A stretch of DNA of 64,000 nt from DATFVJ01 sp963851085 (GTDB lineage: Bacteria; Actinomycetota; Actinomycetes; Streptosporangiales; Streptosporangiaceae): the NCBI GenBank assembly GCA_963851085.1, contig CAWKNX010000009.1, positions 248,001 to 312,000 of the forward strand, written 5' to 3'. Made by a program: the position numbers and the translations under genes. Of this stretch, positions 27,578-34,595 are shown in pieces. Under the pieces are notes generated by a model. That model made no database searches. It was not told the DNA's origin and was given only the letters and a program-made list of their open reading frames with translations. Position 1 is the stretch's first letter. Every line of letters begins with the position of its first letter.

Positions 27578-27847
27578 GCCGGGCGATGCCAACCGGGGTC
27601 TGAGTAGATGGCCACGATGCGTTCTATCTGGACATCAAAGCCGGTCTCTTCTTTCACCTCGCGGATGGCTGACTGGGCCAGCGTTTCGCCGATATCCATC
27701 GTTCCCCCAGGCAGCGCCCCGTTACCCGAGTCGCTCCGGCGCTGCAACAGCACGAGCCCCGCTGTCCACGACCACGGCCGACGACCCCACGACCAGGGAA
27801 TCAGCGGCCGGGGCAGATGGGTCCCGGTAGTAGTCAACGCGTCCCAT
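27577..27847 (-). pseudogene. Nudix hydrolase remnant, cut by the palindromic element
   Basis: From ATG 27847 the frame reads MGRVDYYRDPSAPAADSLVV. After a shift near 27735 it continues GLVLLQRRSDSGNGALPGG and the Nudix box (GETLAQSAIREVKEETGFDV), then IYSDPGW. Homology stops there, exactly at the palindrome, and the frame runs on through repeats to 27217. Family members are about 150-165 residues, so the last third is missing. It follows a regulator remnant by 16 bases, the usual HTH-Nudix pairing. Confidence 0.8.
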
Positions 27848-27862
27848 ACGCTGGCTCCCTGG

Positions 27863-27981
27863 CTAGGCCGCGACGTCGCCCGCGGCGCGCGAATCGTTCC
27901 ATATGGCCTCGAATTGCTGGGCATAGGACTCGAAAATACCGGCCGGCCCCAGCCTTTTGAGATGCAGGGTGACGTGGCGGG
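27863..27981 (-). pseudogene. C-terminal remnant of a helix-turn-helix regulator
   Basis: RHVTLHLKRLGPAGIFESYA and QQFEAIWNDSR resemble the conserved C-terminus of actinomycete XRE-type regulators that precede Nudix genes. Nothing upstream to 28150 reads as the rest of the protein. It is a fragment of about 38 codons. Confidence 0.55.
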
Positions 27982-28149
27982 CCGGGACTGGGCGCGGGAA
28001 CCGGAGCGTGTCGCCTGGACCTGTCCTGAGTGGACGCCAAGAAGACGGCGGGTGCCGGGTGGAGGCCGCCTGCTGCGGCCTGACGGCCGTTCCAGCTGGC
28101 GGTCATCCATCGAGCCCGCCGCCTCCGGCGGGGGAGTCGCGCGCGCTGG

Positions 28150-28971
28150 CTATGGCGTGATCGTGACCCGGCGAATGGAGTTTCCCGCAAGCTCGCTGCC
28201 TGGCGGCACGAAGGCGACGGTGGCACGGTGGCTGCGCCCGAGGGCCAGCAGATCCTCTCCGCAGTGGCTCGGCGCGCCGACGACGGTCGCGCCGACGGCG
28301 AGCGCGAGATCGAGCATCGCCGAGTAGGCGCGGCCGTCACCGCTCGGCGGCCCGGCGAGGACGATGTCCCATGCGGCGAGCTTGGCATCCGATGCCAGTT
28401 TCCTGAGCTGCGCGACGAGCTCACGATGGGTCACCGGAAGTGGCTGCGGGGAGCCGTCCGTGCCGGGCGCCCAGGCCAGCAGCGCGAGGTGATCGCCGGG
28501 GCGGGACAGCGGCCGCAACGTGCCCGCGCCGAGCAGCGCGTCAAACCGTGTTGCGCCGTTCGCGTGACCGAAGCTGATCACCTGGCGCACCCGGGAGTGC
28601 TCGGCGATATCGAGGGCCGCACACGCCAGCCCTTTGTCTGTGATCAGGATGCGCGCATCGCACGCGGTGAGCTGTGCGGCAATGGCGTCGGTGCAGGCTC
28701 CGGCGGCCGCTGGTGACGGCACGCCCCCCGCGGCCCGGATCGACTGGCTGGCTAGCACGAACGCCACCGGGCTCGCGACGTACACACCGGCCACATCGTC
28801 TGGCCGCATGCCACGCCTGGTCAGTCCGGCGGCTGCGGCCCGGACCTTGGCCGCGAGGCTCGAATAGCTGATGGTGAGGCTGGATGCGGGATCCACGAGC
28901 GCGGACCGCCCGTAACGACCCGGTGCGAGCCCGAGGACATGCTCGGTTACCGTGACGTCGGCAGACGGCAT
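28150..28971 (-). CDS. Truncated AMP-binding domain protein
   Basis: 273 residues from ATG 28971. It resembles only the N-terminal part of acyl-CoA/aryl-acid ligases: SSLTISYSSLAAKVRAAAAG, MRPDDVAGVYVASPVAFVLA, then the region of motif A3. There the usual TSGTTGxPK is replaced by APGTDGSPQPLPVTHREL, lacking the phosphate-binding pattern. Motifs A5-A10 are absent, against about 500 residues in the family. It is unlikely to adenylate; it could be a decaying gene or a regulatory domain. Confidence 0.65.
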   Translation of the reverse strand: MPSADVTVTEHVLGLAPGRYGRSALVDPASSLTISYSSLAAKVRAAAAGLTRRGMRPDDVAGVYVASPVAFVLASQSIRAAGGVPSPAAAGACTDAIAAQLTACDARILITDKGLACAALDIAEHSRVRQVISFGHANGATRFDALLGAGTLRPLSRPGDHLALLAWAPGTDGSPQPLPVTHRELVAQLRKLASDAKLAAWDIVLAGPPSGDGRAYSAMLDLALAVGATVVGAPSHCGEDLLALGRSHRATVAFVPPGSELAGNSIRRVTITP

Positions 28972-29382
28972 CTGGATGGCGGTGCCCTTCAGAAGTGACC
29001 CGTTAATGACTCTCGGTGATGAGGCTAGGGCCGGGACCAGCCGGGCACATCGCCAGGAATATGTAGTCGAGTGTGTAGACATCGGCCAGCGACCCCCCTC
29101 TGTACGCGGGCCCGGGCGCGCGGCGCCCGGGCCCGCAAGTCGCGCGTCCCCTTGGCTACCAGCCTCCCCCCCGGTGGCCTACAGGGCGTTGCCCTCGCCG
29201 GACGGCGCGCGACGCATATGACGCTACGTAACGCGAGGCGCCGCCACATGCGCCGACCTGTGCATACGGGTATGTATCTCTGCCGCCTTTTTGTGCATGT
29301 AGATATGCACTGCCCCGGCACGTGCCGCCTGCCGAGGCTGGGCCGTGGCAGGCGGCGATGGCCAGGCAGAAGAGCCGGCCGG
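28972..29382. other. Intergenic region with small inverted repeat
   Basis: Nothing coding is recognised. At 29293-29310 GTGCAT and ATGCAC flank six bases, a possible operator. Short frames overlapping here lack family features. Confidence 0.45.
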
Positions 29383-29557
29383 TCAGCCCTCGAAGGCGAC
29401 CTTCACCTTCTCGCCGGCCTGCTTGAGGTCGCCCTTCGCCTGTTCGGCGCGTGCCTTCGGTCTCCATCTGCTCGTCCCCGACGGCCTCACCGAGGGTCTC
29501 CTTGCCCTTGCCGGTGAGTTCCTCGGCCTTGTTACGGACCTTGTCCTCAGCCCCCAT
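29383..29557 (-). CDS. CsbD-like stress protein, with apparent frameshift
   Basis: From ATG 29557 (after GGAAGGG) the frame reads MGAEDKVRNKAEELTGKGKE and GEAVGDEQMETEG. After a shift near 29455 the expected ending follows: RAEQAKGDLKQAGEKVKVAF. The combined product of about 57 residues is the usual CsbD length and has its repeated lysine/glutamate helices. CsbD proteins are general-stress-induced hydrophilic proteins. The break may be a sequencing error. Confidence 0.75.
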
Positions 29558-29653
29558 CGGCATCCCTTCCGATCTCGGATTTCGCGCGGGGCGCGCAAGG
29601 GCAGAGCCATGCCCCCGCCAGCGCGGATCTAACATCCGGTCGAAACGCCGCTG

Positions 29654-30038
29654 TCAGGCGCCGCCTGGCGCGGTAAGGCCGGCGAGGTCAGCGAGGTCGG
29701 CGAGAATCTCCGCCCAGCCGGTGGCAGCGAACGTGAGGTGGCCGGCGCCGGGCAGCAGATGCGCCCGCACTCGGGGGAGTTGCCCGGCGAGCCATGCGCC
29801 GTGCGCGTACGGCACCATCCGGTCCTGGTCGCCCGGCCAGATCGCGGCCGCGCCAATATCGCCGAGTGCGAAGCCCCAGTCCCTGATGAACGCCAAATCA
29901 TCATCTCGCCAGCCCGCGACACCGCTGCTCAGCGCGGCGCGGAAGGACTCGACGAGAAAAGCCGTCACGCGGGCCCGTGACGAGCGCGTCGAGGCACCTG
30001 CCGTTCGCCGTCTCCACCGTGAGCCGGTCTGCTGCCAT
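29654..30038 (-). pseudogene. Alpha/beta hydrolase with a large internal deletion
   Basis: ATG 30038 opens MAADRLTVETANGRCLDALV, a normal hydrolase N-terminus. Within 30 codons the sequence jumps to the C-terminal third, AFLVESFRAALSSGVAGWRD ... WPGDQDRMVPYAHGAWLAGQ ... LPGAGHLTF, which carries the catalytic Asp and His. The roughly 150 residues with the oxyanion loop and GxSxG nucleophile are missing, and the two parts may be in different frames. It cannot be active as a hydrolase. Confidence 0.75.
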
Positions 30039-30056
30039 AAGCGCACGCTAGCGTGG

Positions 30057-31646
30057 TCAGCCGATGTCGCGCTGGCGCAGGCCAGCCAGCCCCGCCGCGG
30101 TGAGCAGGGCGGCCACGGCGGTCAGCCAGATGAGCGGCGTGAACGTGACCGCCGCGCCAGGCAGCTTGGGCACATGGGTGAACGGTGAGATGTCCATGAC
30201 CCACTGGGGCAGCAGCAGCAGCGGACCGAGCTGGCCGAACAGCACGAATACCATGAGCGCCGCCCACGCGGCGGCATCGAGCCTGGGGATGAACCCGAAC
30301 AGTGCGATCGCGATCCCGGCAAACAGCCACCCGGCCGGCAGTTGCGCCATGGCGGCTCCCAGGAGCCGCGGCACCTGCCGGGCGTCCCCGGTGCGCGCCG
30401 TGTCGGCGACACCCGCGGCAAGCCCGGCGGCGGCCAGCAGCACGGCCGTGCCGGCCGCCGCGACCAACAGGTGGCTCGCGGCCCAGCGGATCCGGCCAAC
30501 CGCGGCCGCGAGCACCGGCTCGGCCCGCTGGCTCGTCTCTTCCGTGCGCAGCCGCAGGGTCGCGGCCACGGCGTACGCGGCTGCGACGAGCCCGTAGAAC
30601 GCGAACATCGCGGCCAGGAACGCCTCGGTAATGGCGCTGGAGCCACCCAGCTTCGTGAACGCGTTCTGCATCCCGCTGCTTGTGCCGATAAGTGTCCCGA
30701 CCGAGGGTGTGAGGATGCCGATAATGGCTCCGGTCGCGGCGACGCCTGCGGTCCAGCCGATGAGCCCGCCGCGCTGCAGCCGCCAGGCAAGGGCGAACGG
30801 GTCACGCAGCCACGCGGCGGCGCGGCGCGGCCCGGGTCGGGAAGGGACGAGGCCGGCGCCGAGGTCGCGGCGCGCGGAGAGCCCGAATGCCACCGCGACC
30901 GCGATCGCCGCGGTGCCGACAGCGAGCCCGAGGACCCACAGGCGCTCGCCGCCGTACGGCTGGACCTGCACGGCCCAGCCAATCGGGGACAGCCACATCA
31001 GCCAGGACGCGCCCGCCGTGCCCGAGCTGATGTCACGCAGCACGTAGGCGGCGGCAACCACGGCTATCGCGATGCCGCGGGCAACCCGGGCGGTCTCAGC
31101 TACCTGCGCCGCGATGGCCGCGACCGCGGCGAATACCCAGCCTGCCGAGGCGATAGCAAGGCCGAGGGTGAGTGCACCCGCGGCCGGCAGGCCGAGGAAG
31201 ATCAGCCCTGCCGCGGCCAAGGCCGCGAACACGATGCTGGCGCCGAACGCGACGAGCAGGGCGGAGGCCAGGGCCGCCTGCCTGCCCACCGACGCCGCGC
31301 TCACCAGTTCGAGGCGGCCGGCTTCCTCGTCCGCGCGGGTGTGCCGCACCACGATGAACACAGACATGAGACCGGCGAGCAGCGCCGTCGGGCTGCTGAT
31401 CCGCCACGCCGTGAGCGCGCCGAGCGAGCTGCCGAACAGCGGATCGTAGAGCGCGTCGAACAGCGCGCTGTGCGCGACGGTCGCCGCGAACCGCTGCTGC
31501 GCCGCCGCGGTGGGGTAGAGCTTCTTGAGACTGTAGGCGGTTCCTACCACCCACGCGGTCAGCACGTAGATCCACGCCGCCAGCATGATCCGGTCCCGGC
31601 GGAGTGCGAGGCTTGTGAGCGTGCCGGTGCCTGCCAGTGCCCTCAT
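30057..31646 (-). CDS. ABC-2 type exporter permease, large (drug/polyketide) type
   Basis: 529 residues with about 12 hydrophobic segments in two halves, a size typical of fused ABC-2 permeases in actinomycetes. ISSPTALLAGLMSVFIVVRH and TRADEEAGRLELVSA are typical of that group. Its start overlaps the ATPase stop by ATGA, so the two are translationally coupled and form one exporter. The substrate is unknown; related systems export antibiotics. Confidence 0.9.
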   Translation of the reverse strand: MRALAGTGTLTSLALRRDRIMLAAWIYVLTAWVVGTAYSLKKLYPTAAAQQRFAATVAHSALFDALYDPLFGSSLGALTAWRISSPTALLAGLMSVFIVVRHTRADEEAGRLELVSAASVGRQAALASALLVAFGASIVFAALAAAGLIFLGLPAAGALTLGLAIASAGWVFAAVAAIAAQVAETARVARGIAIAVVAAAYVLRDISSGTAGASWLMWLSPIGWAVQVQPYGGERLWVLGLAVGTAAIAVAVAFGLSARRDLGAGLVPSRPGPRRAAAWLRDPFALAWRLQRGGLIGWTAGVAATGAIIGILTPSVGTLIGTSSGMQNAFTKLGGSSAITEAFLAAMFAFYGLVAAAYAVAATLRLRTEETSQRAEPVLAAAVGRIRWAASHLLVAAAGTAVLLAAAGLAAGVADTARTGDARQVPRLLGAAMAQLPAGWLFAGIAIALFGFIPRLDAAAWAALMVFVLFGQLGPLLLLPQWVMDISPFTHVPKLPGAAVTFTPLIWLTAVAALLTAAGLAGLRQRDIG

Positions 31647-32692
31647 CGGGGGTTCCGGGGGCCGTCGCCCGGGCTGGCACCGGATCGGGGGCTCCGGCCG
31701 TCAGGGGTTCGCCGGAATCCGGCAGGGGACGCTGCGTCCTGCGCGCTGGCATCGCGTGCCGTCACGGCCGGCGCGGCCGGCGCGGCCGGGACTGCGGCCA
31801 CGCCCGTCGCGTCATCGGTGTAGTGCCTGAGGAACAGCTCCTCGAGTGAGGGGGGGTGGCTTTCCAGGGTCCGCACGCCCGCGTTGGTGAGACGCGACAG
31901 GAATGCGCCCAGGTTCCCGGCGTCCACCTGGCATCGCACCCGGGTGCCCTGCACGTCCAGGTCGTGCACGCCGGGCAATCCGGCCAGGTCGTGCGGCGGC
32001 GTGGAAAGCTCGGCCGTGATCGATGTGCGGGTGAGGTGACGCAGCTCCACCAGCGTGCCTGACTCCACCGCGGCGCCCGCGCGGATGATGGTGACCCGCT
32101 CGCACAGCGCCTCCACCTCGGACAGGATGTGGCTGGACAGCAGTACGCTGCGGCCGGCGCGCCGCTCGTCTTCGACGCACGCGCGGAACGCCGCCTCCAT
32201 CAGCGGATCGAGACCCGCGGTCGGCTCGTCGAGGATGAGCAGCTCGGCGTCGGAAGCGAGCGCGGCGACCAGCGCGACCTTCTGCCTGTTTCCCTTCGAG
32301 TAGGCGCGTGCCTTCTTCTTCGGGTCGAGTTCGAACCGCTCGACCAGCGCGGCGCGGCGTTTCTCGTCGAGGCCACCCCGGAGCCGGCCGAGCAGATCGA
32401 TCACCTCGCCGCCGGTCAGATTCGGCCACAACGTGACGTCCCCGGGGACGTAGGCGAGCCTGCGGTGCAGCGACGTGGCGTCGTGCCACGGATCGCCGTC
32501 GAGCAGACGCGCGACCCCACCGTCAGCGCGGAGCAGGCCGAGCAGGATCCGGATCGTGGTGGTCTTGCCCGCGCCGTTCGGGCCGAGGAAGCCATGCACC
32601 TCCCCAGCCCGCACACGCAGATCCAGGCCATCGAGAGCACGGGTCTGGCCGAACGACTTGCGCAGGCCAGATACTTCGATCACAGCCGTCAC
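31643..32692 (-). CDS. ABC exporter ATPase, DrrA type
   Basis: 349 residues. Walker A GPNGAGKTT, Walker B LLILDEPTAGLDPLMEA and switch His (LLSSHI) are clear. The signature reads YSKGNRQKV instead of LSGGQ, as in many DrrA-like exporters. The C-terminal 50 residues are alanine/proline-rich. It drives the ABC-2 permease. The GTG at 32692 lies seven bases after a -10 box, so the mRNA is probably leaderless. Confidence 0.92.
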   Translation of the reverse strand: MTAVIEVSGLRKSFGQTRALDGLDLRVRAGEVHGFLGPNGAGKTTTIRILLGLLRADGGVARLLDGDPWHDATSLHRRLAYVPGDVTLWPNLTGGEVIDLLGRLRGGLDEKRRAALVERFELDPKKKARAYSKGNRQKVALVAALASDAELLILDEPTAGLDPLMEAAFRACVEDERRAGRSVLLSSHILSEVEALCERVTIIRAGAAVESGTLVELRHLTRTSITAELSTPPHDLAGLPGVHDLDVQGTRVRCQVDAGNLGAFLSRLTNAGVRTLESHPPSLEELFLRHYTDDATGVAAVPAAPAAPAVTARDASAQDAASPAGFRRTPDGRSPRSGASPGDGPRNPR

Positions 32693-32699
32693 GACCGGT

Positions 32700-32728
32700 A
32701 TCTTACCCTAGATTCAGTATTCTGTGAA
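32700..32728 (-). promoter_or_regulatory. Leaderless promoter of the DrrAB-like exporter, with dyad
   Basis: On the minus strand TTCACA (32728-32723), a 17-base spacer and TAAGAT (32705-32700) precede the GTG start by seven bases. ATTCAG...CTGAAT at about 32712-32738 flanks the promoter and may bind the divergent MarR-like regulator. Confidence 0.55.
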
Positions 32729-32860
32729 AGTTCTGAATGTTGTAAACTCATATGTGCCGCTCGCATCTGGCCGCCGCCGTGCGCAGGGTGCCACAGCGTG
32801 CGGGGACCGCAGCGCGCAAGGTCACCGCACACGGGGCCACCGTGCAGGGTGACGGTTCGG

Positions 32861-32888
32861 AGGTGACCGTGCGCAGGTGACCGTGCGC
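32861..32888. repeat. 14-bp tandem repeat in divergent region
   Basis: AGGTGACCGTGCGC is at 32861-32874 and 32875-32888, with a partial third copy following. It lies between the exporter operon and its divergent regulator. Confidence 0.7.
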
Positions 32889-32987
32889 AGGTGACGGCGC
32901 GGGTGATTGCAGCATGAAAGGCCCGGTGGCAGGCATCACGATCATTGCCTGCCGAGGGAGGTGGCCGGTGACAGGGGAGGCGATCTG

Positions 32988-33623
32988 GTGGCGGCAGATG
33001 ACGTGATCGACAAGGCTCGCGGCGCGGCCGCCGGGTCTGCCGGGCCCCGGGAGCACAGCGTGCGGGCCGGCGCCTGTGACGTAGCCGTGCGGCGGGGCGA
33101 GACGGCAGGAGGGAACGAAGCTCCGGTGCACGGCGAAGCGCCGGTGCACGGCGCGGGGCGTGACGATGCCGCCGTCCGGCGATTTGTCGAGCGGTTTGCG
33201 TCGATCCTCGTCGAGTCCGGCATCCCGCGCATGCCGGCCCGTGTATTTGCCGCCCTGCTCACAACCGACTCAGGGAGCCTGACGGCCGCCGGGCTCGCCG
33301 AGATGCTGCACGTCAGCCCAGCGGCGATCTCCGGAGCCGTGCGCTATCTCAGCCAGGTGAGCCTGGTCACCCGTGAACGCGAACCAGGATCAAGGCGGGA
33401 TCATTACCGGCTTTACGACGCGGTCCTGCTCGAAATCATGAGCCGGCGCGACCAGATACTCGCGCGGTGGGAAAGCGGGCTGCGCGAGGGACTCGATGCG
33501 GTCGGCAGCGGCTCGCCCGCCGGCACTCGGCTCGCCGAGACGGTCGAGTTCTTCGAGTTCATCCGGGCTGAGCTACCGCCCGTGCTCAGCAGGTGGCGTG
33601 AGCACAAGACCGCCCAACACTAG
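32988..33623 (+). CDS. MarR/GbsR-type transcriptional regulator
   Basis: 211 residues from GTG 32988 (AGGGGAGG seven bases upstream). After a 50-residue low-complexity N-terminus comes a winged helix: SGIPRMPARVFAALLTTDSG, LTAAGLAEMLHVSPAAISGA and VRYLSQVSLVTREREPGSRR. The C-terminus is helical. It belongs to the GbsR/MarR group often found divergent from DrrAB-like exporters, which it probably represses. Confidence 0.88.
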   Translation: MAADDVIDKARGAAAGSAGPREHSVRAGACDVAVRRGETAGGNEAPVHGEAPVHGAGRDDAAVRRFVERFASILVESGIPRMPARVFAALLTTDSGSLTAAGLAEMLHVSPAAISGAVRYLSQVSLVTREREPGSRRDHYRLYDAVLLEIMSRRDQILARWESGLREGLDAVGSGSPAGTRLAETVEFFEFIRAELPPVLSRWREHKTAQH

Positions 33624-33702
33624 CGGCCTGTAGGCCTCGCAGCGCCGCGCTGGAGCGCCCGGCAGCAGCGCCGCGGCTGGCGGCGCTGGTTAACCTGCGA
33701 TC

Positions 33703-34458
33703 TTAGACGGTCGCACGGAACGAAGTAGTGCTGAGCCCTCGGCCGCCATTCCAGATCTCAAACCCGGCGCCGATGCTTTCCAGATACCATTGGTTGCTTA
33801 GCAAGCCAGCTTTTTCTGTGGCCCAGAAGAACGGTGCTAACGGCAGTGCTTTAACCGTGGCGATCGGGTGGACACGGCGGAACTGAACATAATTCCACGG
33901 TACCGCGGAATTTACTCTCCAGGTCGTCAGATACCACTTGACACCATCGATTCGCACGATCTTCTTCGGCGTCGTCTTATAGATATTCGAGGTCTTGTTC
34001 AGCCAGATCATGATCTCCGCGCCGTTCGGGTGGCTCACCACCGTACGCTGCGTGTTAGTCCACATTTCGATGGCTGCATTCCATGCCCCAGGGGCGTGAT
34101 TCGTAGTATAAGACCACGACACTTTAGCAGTGTTCCTGAGTGCCCATATCTGCATGGGAAGACTGCTCTTTACCGTGGTGATGTCCGGGAAAGCCTGAAC
34201 ATTCCCTAGTTTAGTTATCCAGAAGCTAGACGCCACCCTGAACGCTGGGCTATTTCCGTATAGGGTGAGGCATTCTGGATGGCCACCGAAGTTATCATTT
34301 TGGATATTATAGGTGACACCGTAGCTCGTCACGGCGGCCCGTGCATACTGCTGGCACATAGTGACGGCTGCATTAGATGCCCCAGCTAATGCGACGACGG
34401 CAAGCATAGCCATCACCATGACTGAGACGAGCCACTTAACGACTGTGGTTACCTTCAT
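33703..34458 (-). CDS. Secreted GH12-family glycoside hydrolase (endoglucanase-like)
   Basis: About 251 residues from ATG 34458; an upstream ATG at 34485 adds nine. MKVTTVVKWLVSVMVMAMLA starts a clear signal peptide. GH12 hallmarks: YNIQNDNFGG near the mature N-terminus, AWNAAIEMW, GAEIMIWLN (candidate nucleophile Glu) and SIGAGFEIWNGG (candidate acid/base Glu). Family members cut beta-1,4-glucan or xyloglucan outside the cell. The gene is visibly AT-richer than its surroundings (codons such as ATA, TTA and AGA), suggesting acquisition from elsewhere. Confidence 0.82.
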   Translation of the reverse strand: MKVTTVVKWLVSVMVMAMLAVVALAGASNAAVTMCQQYARAAVTSYGVTYNIQNDNFGGHPECLTLYGNSPAFRVASSFWITKLGNVQAFPDITTVKSSLPMQIWALRNTAKVSWSYTTNHAPGAWNAAIEMWTNTQRTVVSHPNGAEIMIWLNKTSNIYKTTPKKIVRIDGVKWYLTTWRVNSAVPWNYVQFRRVHPIATVKALPLAPFFWATEKAGLLSNQWYLESIGAGFEIWNGGRGLSTTSFRATV

Positions 34459-34595
34459 GCTCCATTCCCCTTTCCTTCTTCCCATGCCGCTACGTTGATC
34501 ACCCGGAGGTGGCTCATGGACAGGCAGGATCGCGCTGCTGGCCTGCGCCGGCTGGCCGGACCAGGACGAAGACTGCCGAGGAGATCCTGAACTTC

